A DNA stretch of 11,940 nucleotides from positions 1-11,940 of the forward strand of contig URAI01000077.1 of assembly GCA_900545725.1 (NCBI GenBank), written 5' to 3'. The notes below the pieces were generated by a model. The model saw only the letters and a program-made list of their open reading frames with translations. It was not told the DNA's origin and made no database searches. A program made the position numbers and the translations under genes. Positions 1-6,307 of the stretch are shown in pieces; positions within the stretch are counted from its first letter, which is position 1; every line of letters starts with the position of its first letter. This stretch comes from an uncultured Eubacterium sp. (GTDB lineage Bacteria > Bacillota > Clostridia > Lachnospirales > Lachnospiraceae).

Positions 1-61
1 CATATCAGCCACAGCCTGCCCGTCTCTACACCCCCATTTCAACAAATCACAATTTTTAGTA

Positions 62-99
62 TGTGACCTCCGTGTGACAATGAAGCCATATAATAATAC
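62..99 (+). promoter_or_regulatory. Putative promoter/operator of the SipW-dependent gene cluster
   Basis: A TATAAT hexamer at 89-94 lies about 35 nt before the first gene's start and is a good -10 candidate. No convincing -35 sits at the normal distance. Instead TGTGAC occurs twice, at 62-67 and 73-78, spaced 11 bp (one helical turn). This could be an activator site that replaces a weak -35. The assignment is inference from position and sequence only. Confidence 0.35.
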
Positions 100-130
100 C
101 GTAAAGTAAATAAAGAAAGGAAACACTGTA

Positions 131-817
131 ATGAAAAAAAAGCAAAAGATATTACTGCTTGTCAGTGTTCTGGCAGTATTAATGTCTGCCGGGGGTTATG
201 TTACTTATTCCTATCTTAGTACGGTAACAAAGACGGCAAATAACACATTTCAGTCAGATAAAAAAATTGGAATTACATTAACAGAGCCTGAGTGGGATGA
301 CCATGGAAAGACAGAAGCTTTATCTTATGTACCGGGACAGATAATTGATAAAGACCCAGCAGTTATTCTTGATGATGACAGTGTTTCATCTTATGTTGCA
401 TTAAAGGTTCAGTATTTTAATGAAGACGGTGAAGAAATAACATTTGGTGAATTTCAGGAAACATATCTTGATGGGAATAGTGAATCACAGGGACTGGATT
501 TTTCTGACTCATGGGTCTATATAGGTAATGATAAGACAGATGAACAGTTAAGGACCGGTGAGTATGGCAAATCAGTTTTATATATGTATAAAACAGTACT
601 TAAACCGGATGATTCTTTGACAGATATATCTGAAAATGTAACAGAGAGCTTATTTACAAAAGTACATTTAAGCGATGATATTTCACAGGATGAATATACA
701 AGACGATTACCGCATTTTAATATCAATGTGACGGCATATGCAGTACAGTCAGATGGAATTGGCATGGAAGAAGCCAAAAAAGCATTAAATGAGTTAGCTA
801 AGGCTGACGCACTGTAA
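131..817 (+). CDS. SipW-dependent secreted protein, TasA/camelysin-like (copy 1)
   Basis: Exported protein of 228 residues, likely a cell-surface or matrix component. The N-terminus has a lysine-rich start (residues 2-6), a hydrophobic core (about 7-22) and the sequence Y-S-Y-L-S-T-V-T-x-x-x-x-N-T-F at about 26-40. This matches the SipW-cognate class of signal peptide used by TasA and CalY proteins. The mature part shares blocks with the next two genes: a T-L-T-E-x-E/D-W segment near 49-55, a V-P-G-Q-I-I-x-K-D-P segment near 67-76, a Y-V-A-L-K-V block near 88-93, and a C-terminal F-N-I-N-V-T-A-Y-A-V-Q segment. An AAAGGA site nine bases ahead supports the ATG. It is the first of three tandem paralogues, 27 bp ahead of the second. 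In Bacillus such proteins are cut by SipW and can form fibres. Fibre formation here is inference, and no sipW gene is in view. Confidence 0.8.
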   Translation: MKKKQKILLLVSVLAVLMSAGGYVTYSYLSTVTKTANNTFQSDKKIGITLTEPEWDDHGKTEALSYVPGQIIDKDPAVILDDDSVSSYVALKVQYFNEDGEEITFGEFQETYLDGNSESQGLDFSDSWVYIGNDKTDEQLRTGEYGKSVLYMYKTVLKPDDSLTDISENVTESLFTKVHLSDDISQDEYTRRLPHFNINVTAYAVQSDGIGMEEAKKALNELAKADAL

Positions 818-844
818 AATTTATTTTGTGGAGGAATATTTATA

Positions 845-1597
845 ATGAAAAAGAGTAAAAAGATTACATTAACAGCAGCAGCTATGGTTTTATCAGCAGG
901 ACTTGCAGCAGGAGGAACATTAGCATATCTTAACTCTGTTACAGAAACAAAGACAAATACATTTACATCAGGCAAAAATATTACAACGACACTTACAGAA
1001 ACAGACTGGACAGAGGACTCAGGTAAAAATTATATTCCGGGTGATGTAATAAGAAAGAATCCGGTTATGACAAATGAATCTGACCAACCGGTATATATGG
1101 CAATTAAAGTGGATTATTCAGATGCACAGGGAAATCTTATGAGTGCAGAAGAATTTGCAAAATATGCAGAGGTTACGGATTTTAATAAGACAGACTGGGA
1201 AAAGATATCTACTAATTCAGACGGCAGCGAAATATGGTTACATAAGAGTGATGTAGCAGCAGAAAGCAAGACTAATGCATTATTTAATAATGTAAAGGTT
1301 AATACAGGAATCAGTGAAGAGTGGTCATCTAAGGCAAAGACGACGACTGTGTATAAATGTGATGCAGAAGGCAATAAGCTTGAGATTATAGATACTACAA
1401 CACAAAAGTATGACCCGGCAGTAATTTATAAGGATGCCCAAGGAAATATTGTAGATGCCGGTACACTTCCAACATTTAATATCAAGGTAACAGGTTTTGC
1501 AGTGCAGGCATCAACATTTGAGGATGCAGATGCAGCATGCGGTGAGCTTGTAAAGCTTGTTAATACTAAGACACCTTCTGATGCACAGTTTAATTAA
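845..1597 (+). CDS. SipW-dependent secreted protein, TasA/camelysin-like (copy 2)
   Basis: Exported protein of 250 residues, paralogous to its two neighbours. The signal region is the textbook form of this class: a basic start, an alanine-rich hydrophobic core, then G-G-T-L-A-Y-L-N-S-V-T-E-T-K-T-N-T-F at about 23-40 and T-T-T-L-T-E-T-D-W near 47-55. The mature domain repeats the family blocks Y-I-P-G-D-V-I-x-K-N-P (63-73) and V-Y-M-A-I-K-V (83-89), and ends with F-N-I-K-V-T-G-F-A-V-Q followed by a short helical tail. It is longer than copy 1 because of an insert in the second half rich in Thr, Lys and Asp. A TGGAGGA site at 829-835 supports the ATG. The gene is 27 bp behind copy 1, so the two are probably co-transcribed. 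The function is likely a surface or matrix protein processed by a SipW-type signal peptidase. The exact structural role is not visible. Confidence 0.82.
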   Translation: MKKSKKITLTAAAMVLSAGLAAGGTLAYLNSVTETKTNTFTSGKNITTTLTETDWTEDSGKNYIPGDVIRKNPVMTNESDQPVYMAIKVDYSDAQGNLMSAEEFAKYAEVTDFNKTDWEKISTNSDGSEIWLHKSDVAAESKTNALFNNVKVNTGISEEWSSKAKTTTVYKCDAEGNKLEIIDTTTQKYDPAVIYKDAQGNIVDAGTLPTFNIKVTGFAVQASTFEDADAACGELVKLVNTKTPSDAQFN

Positions 1598-1737
1598 ATA
1601 TACTGATAAAAACTTAATGACATGTTTAATGCATGGACAATTTATTTTATGAAATTTGATATGAAAAAGCCAGCAGAGCTGACCGGTGGTTTTAAATAAG
1701 ATTCGCAGGCAGATTTTAAATGAAATGGAGAATTGGA

Positions 1738-2340
1738 TTGAAAAATAAAAAGTTAATTACAGGTGCAGTAATATCTGCAATGTGTCTTACAGCAGTAACA
1801 GGAGGAACTCTTGCATATTTTACAGACCATGATCAAAGAGCCAATGTAGTGACACTTGGTCATGTTACGGGTACATTAACAGAGACCGGAGAGCAAAAAA
1901 GAGATAATAATACAACAGGTAAGGATTATAGTAATGTAAAACCGGGTGATGTGCTTAAAAAGGATCCTACAGTAAGACTTGACAGTACATCAGAGGATGC
2001 ATATGTAAGGGTTAAGCTTGATTTTCTGGGACTTACAATGGAGCAGGTAGCAGCTTTGGAAGACGGACTTGATATAGCTGATGGATGGAGCCGAGCTGAT
2101 GATGGATACTATTATTATGATACAATTTTATCTAATGATGAGGGAAAGACAACATCGTCAACTGTATTTACTAAGGTAACAATTCCTACAGACTGGGGAA
2201 ATGATGAAGCTGGAATTACATTTAATATCAATGCAAAGGCTGAATTTATACAGGCTGATAATTTTACACCTGTAAGGGATAATTCAGGCAATATAACAGG
2301 ATGGGGAGATGTTGTAATAGAGCAGTCACAGAATAAATAA
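1738..2340 (+). CDS. SipW-dependent secreted protein, TasA/camelysin-like (copy 3)
   Basis: Third paralogue, about 200 residues, exported. I prefer the TTG start at 1738 because GGAG at 1727-1730 lies seven bases ahead and the product then begins with a basic stretch (K-N-K-K) and a clean hydrophobic core. The in-frame ATG at 1720 has only a weak site ahead of it and would add six residues. The signal region reads G-G-T-L-A-Y-F-T-D, the consensus for this class, followed by N-V-V-T-L-G and G-T-L-T-E. The mature domain keeps V-K-P-G-D-V-L-K-K-D-P-T-V, Y-V-R-V-K-L and F-N-I-N-A-K-A-E-F-I-Q. The tail differs from the other two, lacking the helical end and ending in a Gly/Asn/Trp-rich segment. 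A 140-bp gap separates it from copy 2, wider than the 27 bp between copies 1 and 2. A terminator follows directly. The role as a matrix or surface subunit is inferred from the family. Confidence 0.8.
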   Translation: MKNKKLITGAVISAMCLTAVTGGTLAYFTDHDQRANVVTLGHVTGTLTETGEQKRDNNTTGKDYSNVKPGDVLKKDPTVRLDSTSEDAYVRVKLDFLGLTMEQVAALEDGLDIADGWSRADDGYYYYDTILSNDEGKTTSSTVFTKVTIPTDWGNDEAGITFNINAKAEFIQADNFTPVRDNSGNITGWGDVVIEQSQNK

Positions 2341-2356
2341 AATATATTCAGGATGA

Positions 2357-2395
2357 CAGGATGGATGCTGGCATGGTGTCCATCCTGCTTTATTT
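2357..2395 (+). terminator. Rho-independent terminator after the SipW-dependent cluster
   Basis: CAGGATGGA at 2357-2365 pairs perfectly with TCCATCCTG at 2379-2387, and a T-rich tail (CTTTATTTAT) follows. It lies 17 bp after the third gene's stop codon, so it ends the secreted-protein unit and insulates the phosphate operon. Confidence 0.85.
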
Positions 2396-2444
2396 ATGTG
2401 AGAAGCTGTTAAAAATCTATATACTGCATTAAGTTCTGTCTGAT

Positions 2445-2554
2445 TTTACATAGAATTAACATAATTAACATAGCTGTCATCAGTTTTACATTGTATAAAA
2501 AATTTAACAAACACTTTACATTGATTTTAGTTTAATGTGATAGTAGATTTTACA
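2445..2554 (+). promoter_or_regulatory. Tandem PHO-box array (PhoP-type binding sites)
   Basis: TTTACA or TTAACA occurs at 2445, 2456, 2465, 2485, 2504, 2515 and 2549 on the same strand. Steps are 11, 9, 20, 19, 11 and 34 bp, i.e. one, two or three helical turns, and a degenerate unit (TGTCA, about 2475) fills one gap. Bacillus PhoP binds direct TT(A/T)ACA repeats at this spacing. The array stands before pstSCA, a classic phosphate-starvation target, and its last unit ends about 23 bp before the expected transcription start. The regulator is inferred to be a PhoP homologue encoded elsewhere. Confidence 0.8.
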
Positions 2555-2564
2555 TGTTTTTTTG

Positions 2565-2570
2565 TATTAT
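2565..2570 (+). promoter_or_regulatory. Putative -10 element of the pst promoter
   Basis: TATTAT, preceded by TTTG, lies ten bases after the last PHO box (2549-2554). No consensus -35 is present at 16-18 bp, as in activator-dependent Pho promoters where the box replaces it. The start of transcription would fall near 2577, giving a leader of about 170 nt before pstS. Confidence 0.5.
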
Positions 2571-2574
2571 ATCG

Positions 2575-2601
2575 TTGTCAGATAAAAGACATGTCTGACA
2601 A
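2575..2601. repeat. Perfect 8-bp inverted repeat at the pst transcription start
   Basis: TTGTCAGA at 2575-2582 and TCTGACAA at 2594-2601 are exact reverse complements with an 11-base spacer. The spacer and second arm also hold the palindrome AGACATGTCT (2587-2596). The first arm overlaps the expected transcription start, so the element may be a repressor operator or a stabilising hairpin at the very 5' end of the mRNA. Which one cannot be told from sequence. Confidence 0.6.
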
Positions 2602-2637
2602 ATAGTAACAGGTGTATATATGGAGGATTGGATTAAA

Positions 2638-2693
2638 GAAGTATGGTCTGTATACTTCAGACTGATATGAATCAGATAAAATGGTGTAACCAT
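2638..2693 (+). promoter_or_regulatory. Hairpin-rich 5' leader of pstS
   Basis: Three small perfect hairpins follow one another: GAAGTAT/ATACTTC (2638-2658), CTGAT/ATCAG (2662-2675) and ATGGT/ACCAT (2681-2693). Together with the inverted repeat at 2575-2601 they make four stems in a leader of about 170 nt. I recognise no riboswitch class. The pstS ribosome site (AGAAGGA, 2733-2739) lies outside the stems. Confidence 0.4.
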
Positions 2694-2745
2694 ATATGTG
2701 CCCTATACTGGATAATCGAATAAAGAGAAGAAAGAAGGATTATGT

Positions 2746-3651
2746 ATGAGAAAGCATGGCTTAAGAAAGTGTGCAGCAGTTGCAGTGAGTGTATTATGTC
2801 TTACAGGAGCGTTAGCAGGATGTGGAAGCAGTAGTTCATCATCCGGTTCTACAGATACTAAGGCAGCATCATCAAAGAACATTACAGTTGTATCAAGGGA
2901 AGATGGTTCAGGAACAAGAGGAGCATTTATTGAACTTGTAGGTGTTGAACAGAAGGATTCAAGTGGAAAGAAGATTGATATGACATCTGAGGATGCTGTA
3001 GTTGTAAATAGCACAGCAACAGTTATTACAACAGTAGCTGGTGATGAAAGCTCAATCGGATATATTTCACTTGGAGCATTAAATTCAACTGTAAAAGCAG
3101 TTAAGGTCGGTGGAGTTGAGGCTACAGCAGATAACGTAAAAAATGGAAGCTACAAGCTTTCAAGACCATTTAATATAGCAACAAAGGGTACTCCAAACGA
3201 ACTTTCACAGGATTTTATTAATTACATAATGAGTGCAGACGGACAAAAGATTGTTGAAGATAATGGTTATATTTCAGAAAGCAATACAGGCGTATTTACA
3301 TCAGCAGGCAGCACAGGTAAGATTGTAGTTGCAGGTTCTTCATCAGTAACTCCGGTTATGGAGAAGCTTATCGAAGGTTACAAGAAGGTTAATTCAGGTG
3401 CAACTATCGAGCTTCAGGAAAGTGATTCAACAACAGGCATGACAGCAGTTAAGGATGGTACATGTGATATCGGTATGGCATCAAGAGAACTAAAGGACAG
3501 TGAAAAGAGTGCAGGACTTACATCACAGGCCATAGCACTTGATGGTATTGCAGTAGTTGTAAATTCAAAAAACAGCATATCAGATATGACAATTGACCAG
3601 ATTAAATCTGTATACACAGGCGAAACTACAGAGTGGAGCAAAGTTAAATAA
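2746..3651 (+). CDS. pstS: Phosphate-binding lipoprotein PstS, circularly permuted
   Basis: Substrate-binding lipoprotein of the high-affinity phosphate ABC importer, anchored outside the membrane. Residues 1-25 form a lipoprotein signal with lipobox L-A-G-C, the lipidated Cys being residue 26, then a Ser-rich linker. The half that is normally C-terminal comes first: I-T-V-V-S-R-E-D-G-S-G-T-R-G-A-F (46-61), I-G-Y-I-S-L-G-A-L (104-112), L-S-R-P-F (138-142) and G-Q-K-I-V-E-D-N-G-Y-I (166-176). The half that is normally N-terminal follows: V-V-A-G-S-S-S-V-T-P-V-M-E-K-L (194-208), D-I-G-M-A-S-R-E-L-K-D (241-251), D-G-I-A-V-V-V-N (266-273) and Y-T-G-E-T-T-E-W-S-K-V (290-300). A usual PstS runs straight from the W-S-x-V block into V-V-S-R-E-G-S-G-T-R, so here the ends are swapped without loss of either half. 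The length (301) is normal. A site AGAAGGA supports the start. The gene leads pstC and pstA. Confidence 0.9.
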   Translation: MRKHGLRKCAAVAVSVLCLTGALAGCGSSSSSSGSTDTKAASSKNITVVSREDGSGTRGAFIELVGVEQKDSSGKKIDMTSEDAVVVNSTATVITTVAGDESSIGYISLGALNSTVKAVKVGGVEATADNVKNGSYKLSRPFNIATKGTPNELSQDFINYIMSADGQKIVEDNGYISESNTGVFTSAGSTGKIVVAGSSSVTPVMEKLIEGYKKVNSGATIELQESDSTTGMTAVKDGTCDIGMASRELKDSEKSAGLTSQAIALDGIAVVVNSKNSISDMTIDQIKSVYTGETTEWSKVK

Positions 3652-3690
3652 TTAACAATTGTGTAAAGATGTATGAAATGAGGAATTGAT

Positions 3691-4551
3691 GTGAATAAGA
3701 CGGTATTAAAAGAGAAAATAATGGAGTTTGTGTTTCTGTTATGTGCGTGTGTATCTATTTTAGCAGTAGCACTTATATGTATATTTCTTTTTGCAAATGG
3801 TATTCCGGCTATGGCAAAAATCGGAGTTTTAGACTTCCTTACAGGGAAAATGTGGAAGCCGGGAAATGACATTTACGGTATTTTTCCTATGATACTGGGA
3901 AGTATCTATGTTACGGCAGGAGCAATTGTAATAGGTGTTCCAATAGGACTTTTAACAGCTATATATATGGCTGAGTTCTGTCCGGCATGGTTATATAAAA
4001 TAATGAAACCGGGTGTTGATTTACTTGCAGGAATACCATCGGTAGTATATGGATTTTTCGGTCTTTGTGTCATTGTTCCGGCAGTTGGAAGTTTTGATGC
4101 AGCAGATGGAAACAGTATATTTACAGCATCAGTTCTTCTTGGGATAATGATCTTACCAACAATTATAAGCATTTCAGAATCGTCTATCAGGGCGGTGCCT
4201 GAAAAATATTATCAGGGAGCGTTAGCATTGGGCGCTACGCATGAACGTAGTGTGTTTTTAACAGTTGTACCGGCGGCAAAATCAGGAATAATGGCGGGAA
4301 TTGTGCTCGGAATCGGACGTGCGATAGGTGAAACTATGGCTGTAATTATGGTAGCGGGTAATCAGGCAAGAATGCCAAAAGGATTATTTAAAGGAATAAG
4401 AACACTTACAGCTAACATAGTAATGGAAATGGGATATGCGACAGATTTACACAGAGAAGCTCTTATAGCTACAGGTGTTGTACTGTTTGTATTTATTCTT
4501 TTGATAAATATGCTGTTTTCAGTACTTAAAAGAAAGGGGGATAAGATATAA
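3691..4551 (+). CDS. pstC: Phosphate ABC transporter permease PstC
   Basis: Inner-membrane subunit of the phosphate importer, 286 residues, a usual length. About six hydrophobic segments are visible, the first at 12-36 and the last near 257-278. Family blocks include F-P-M-I-L-G-S-I-Y-V-T (65-75), A-G-I-P-S-V-V-Y-G-F-F-G (113-124) and the cytoplasmic coupling loop (about 163-195) with R-A-V-P-E-K-Y-Y-Q-G-A-L-A-L-G-A-T, which docks to the ATPase. A-I-G-E-T-M-A-V (211-218) is the conserved segment after it. The start is GTG at 3691, with TGAGGA six bases ahead. It lies 39 bp after pstS and overlaps pstA by one base, indicating one operon with coupled translation. The coupling loop looks intact, so it should still need a PstB, although none is encoded nearby. 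Confidence 0.93.
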   Translation: MNKTVLKEKIMEFVFLLCACVSILAVALICIFLFANGIPAMAKIGVLDFLTGKMWKPGNDIYGIFPMILGSIYVTAGAIVIGVPIGLLTAIYMAEFCPAWLYKIMKPGVDLLAGIPSVVYGFFGLCVIVPAVGSFDAADGNSIFTASVLLGIMILPTIISISESSIRAVPEKYYQGALALGATHERSVFLTVVPAAKSGIMAGIVLGIGRAIGETMAVIMVAGNQARMPKGLFKGIRTLTANIVMEMGYATDLHREALIATGVVLFVFILLINMLFSVLKRKGDKI

Positions 4552-5405
4552 TGAAGACTGATTTTAATAATAAGCTAAAGACATATCTTAAACATCCCGG
4601 TTCTTTGGCAGTGTTTCTAATAACTAACCTTGCAGCATTTTTAACCATATTTGTTCTTGGCTTTATTGTTGTATACATTGTTGTGAAGGGTGTTCCCCAC
4701 CTTACACCGTCACTGTTTGCATGGGAGTATAATTCAGAAAATGTGTCAATGCTTCCATCAATAATTAACACACTATTACTTACAGCACTTGCTCTTATAA
4801 TTGCAACGCCGCTTGGTATATTTGCAGCCATATATATGGTTGAATATGCCAAAGCCGGCAATAAGATAGTAGGAATTGTAAGAGTTACGGCAGAGACACT
4901 TTCAGGAATACCATCTATTGTATATGGACTTTTTGGTATGTTATTTTTTGTATCTACATGTAAATTTGGATACTCACTTTTATCAGGAGCACTTACAGTA
5001 GCAATAATGGTACTTCCAACAATAATGAGAACTACAGAGGAGGCACTTCTTGCAGTCCCTAAGAACTTCCGTGAGGGAAGCTTTGGACTTGGTGCAGGAA
5101 AATTAAGAACAGTATTTAAGGTAGTACTTCCATCGGCAGTTCCAGGAATACTTTCGGGAATAATCCTTGCAACAGGAAGAATTGTCGGAGAAACAGCGGC
5201 ACTTATATATACAGCCGGTACAGTTGCAAAGATACCTGAAAATGTATTCTCATCTGTAAGAACACTGTCAGTCCATATGTATAATCTTTCAAAAGAAGGC
5301 TTAAACATTGACCAGGCATATGCGACGGCAGTAGTTTTGCTAGTATTGGTAATATTAATTAATATGCTTTCAGGCTTTGTGGCAAAGAAGCTTGCAGCAA
5401 AATAA
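4551..5405 (+). CDS. pstA: Phosphate ABC transporter permease PstA
   Basis: Second membrane subunit of the phosphate importer, 284 residues, forming the translocation path with PstC. Several hydrophobic segments are visible (about 19-46, 67-100, 124-156, 196-222, 257-278). Family features include L-P-S-I-I-N-T-L (68-75), L-S-G-I-P-S-I-V-Y-G-L-F-G (117-129), the coupling loop E-E-A-L-L-A-V-P-K-N-F-R-E-G-S-F-G-L-G-A (163-182) and G-R-I-V-G-E-T-A-A-L (209-218). Its ATG shares one base with the pstC stop codon, and a strong AAAGGGGG site lies just ahead. It is the last gene of the operon: a strong terminator begins 30 bp after its stop. In most bacteria pstB and phoU follow at this point; here they do not. 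Confidence 0.93.
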   Translation: MKTDFNNKLKTYLKHPGSLAVFLITNLAAFLTIFVLGFIVVYIVVKGVPHLTPSLFAWEYNSENVSMLPSIINTLLLTALALIIATPLGIFAAIYMVEYAKAGNKIVGIVRVTAETLSGIPSIVYGLFGMLFFVSTCKFGYSLLSGALTVAIMVLPTIMRTTEEALLAVPKNFREGSFGLGAGKLRTVFKVVLPSAVPGILSGIILATGRIVGETAALIYTAGTVAKIPENVFSSVRTLSVHMYNLSKEGLNIDQAYATAVVLLVLVILINMLSGFVAKKLAAK

Positions 5406-5435
5406 AAATAAACGCATAAATCACTTTTGAGCTAC

Positions 5436-5492
5436 AAAAACAGCCATTTTAATGCTTAATTTAGACATTTAAGCATTAAATGGTTGTTTTTT
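5436..5492 (+). terminator. Strong terminator after pstA
   Basis: AACAGCCATTTTAATGCTTAA (5439-5459, written with one base in the arm unpaired) pairs almost fully with TTAAGCATTAAATGGTTGTT (5469-5488), and the flanking A-run and T-run extend the stem. A six-T run closes it. It ends the pst operon without pstB or phoU. Confidence 0.9.
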
Positions 5493-5511
5493 GCATATAT
5501 TGTGATATTAT
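5484..5511 (+). promoter_or_regulatory. Putative promoter of the DUF2500-like gene
   Basis: TTGTTT (5484-5489), a 16-base spacer and TATTAT (5506-5511), with TGA just ahead forming an extended -10. It overlaps the tail of the pstA terminator, a compact design. Transcription from here would give a leader of about 310 nt that contains the hairpins at 5548-5575 and the repeat element at 5629-5748. Confidence 0.45.
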
Positions 5512-5547
5512 ATAAATAACAGAAAGGAACGTGTTAATTTTATAAGG

Positions 5548-5575
5548 CTGCTTGTTTCCAAGCATAAATAAGCAG
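5548..5575 (+). other. Leader segment with two mutually exclusive hairpins
   Basis: CTGCTT (5548-5553) can pair with AAGCAG (5570-5575). GCTTG (5550-5554) can instead pair with CAAGC (5559-5563) around a TTTC loop. The two stems share bases, so only one can form at a time. It lies between the putative promoter at 5484 and the 120-nt repeat. The rest of the 425-bp gap from 5406 to 5830 holds no gene that I can see. Confidence 0.35.
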
Positions 5576-5628
5576 TCAAAGATGTAAAGTGTGAAAAATA
5601 ATGCTGATGCGGTTATTTTTTAAAGTTC

Positions 5629-5748
5629 ATAAATGAACTGGCTATTTGTGCCGCGGTCGTCACAAAGCAGCCCTTATCGCAGAGCCAAATCTGATATCAG
5701 GTTTGCTATTTCTCCGGCATTAGAAAATGCCTGTGGAATAAAGATTAG
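5629..5748 (+). repeat. 120-nt dispersed element, copy A; candidate structured RNA
   Basis: This segment matches 7836-7955 almost without gaps over 120 nt. Shared blocks include ATAAATGAACTGGCT, TTTGTG, CACAAA, CAAATCTGA, ATTAGAAAA, GCCTG and GGAAT. Copy A folds into three stems: GGCTATTTGTG with CACAAAGCAGCC (5640-5672), CAAATCTGATATCAGGTTTG on itself (5686-5705, one G-T pair), and GGCATT/AATGCC around AGAA (5716-5731). A further stem, AGTTCAT/ATGAACT (5624-5639), overlaps its left end and competes with the first stem. It lies in the leader of the DUF2500-like gene, ending 82 bases before the ATG. I do not recognise an RNA family. A small mobile repeat is the alternative, but I see no terminal inverted repeats. 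Confidence 0.7.
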
Positions 5749-5830
5749 TATATTCTTTTAGATACATTATTATAAGAAATATATAATCAGTTACATCGGA
5801 TATTTAAACTGCTTAGAAAAGAGGTATGTT

Positions 5831-6307
5831 ATGAGTAATTATAATACACAGCTTCAGTCACAGTCAGGTGAGATGTTTCCATTATGGCTTCAGATTGTTG
5901 TATATATTCTTCTTATAGCCATTGCATTATGGATATTAAAAAATGCCATAAAGGATCTGTTAGTAGCATTATTTAGTAAAAAGGTATCTGTAAAAGCAAC
6001 TTTAAAGGTAAAACAAGCACAGCAGTATGTCAACAAGAAGATGTATATTACACAGGGCGGTGGTGGAGTCGCAGGAGGAATTGCTGAAAAAGGAATTGAA
6101 TATATATTGATTTTTGAGGATTCAAAAGGCAGGGATATAGGATTAAATGTAACAAAGGACGTATATGATGTAGCAGTTGAAGGTGTGGAAGGAACACTTG
6201 TATACAAAGGAAAAAGATATATTTCATTTGATGGAATAACACAAGGCACTGTTTTAAGAGATGATATTAATCATAATGATTTTGTTGGAATTAATAAAAA
6301 GTTTTAA
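5831..6307 (+). CDS. Small membrane protein with a DUF2500-like domain
   Basis: A 158-residue protein of unknown function. A single hydrophobic segment spans about 17-37, followed by a basic stretch (K-D at 41-42, K-K at 50-51), which suggests one membrane anchor. The remainder is a small beta-rich domain. The layout V-K-A-T-L-K-V at 54-60, a Gly-rich turn (76-83), Y-I-L-I-F-E-D-S-K-G-R near 91-101 and E-G-T-L-V-Y-K-G-K-R-Y-I-S-F at 120-133 resembles DUF2500-type proteins, where a similar G-x-L-x-x-x-G-x-R-Y-x-x-F ending occurs. The family call is from memory of that pattern and is moderate. AAAGAGG about seven bases ahead supports the ATG. The gene stands alone after a long leader with repeat copy A, so control at the RNA level is possible. 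The neighbours give no clue to its task. Confidence 0.7.
   Translation: MSNYNTQLQSQSGEMFPLWLQIVVYILLIAIALWILKNAIKDLLVALFSKKVSVKATLKVKQAQQYVNKKMYITQGGGGVAGGIAEKGIEYILIFEDSKGRDIGLNVTKDVYDVAVEGVEGTLVYKGKRYISFDGITQGTVLRDDINHNDFVGINKKF

Noticed and set aside
1..109. Open frames from the left edge to stops at 57-59, 64-66 or 107-109
   Set aside because: The first 40 bases are richer in C than the rest and could be the end of an upstream gene, but three frames are open, none gives a recognisable protein tail, and no choice can be supported.
1666..1693. Hairpin AAAGCCA/TGGTTTT between the second and third secreted-protein genes
   Set aside because: The stem is short with a G-T pair and has no proper T-run after it. 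It may weaken read-through but I cannot call it a terminator.
2445..2554. CRISPR-like short regular repeats
   Set aside because: The units are six bases and spaced by helical turns; they fit PHO boxes and have no spacers or Cas genes nearby.
2643..2723. Short frame of 26 codons in the pstS leader
   Set aside because: The nearest GGAGG is 16 bases away, the composition is not protein-like, and the region is better explained by hairpins.
4526..5308. Long antisense open frame (260 codons) opposite pstA
   Set aside because: It is a shadow of pstA caused by codon bias. The sense strand has clear permease motifs, and the antisense product resembles nothing I know and has no convincing ribosome site.
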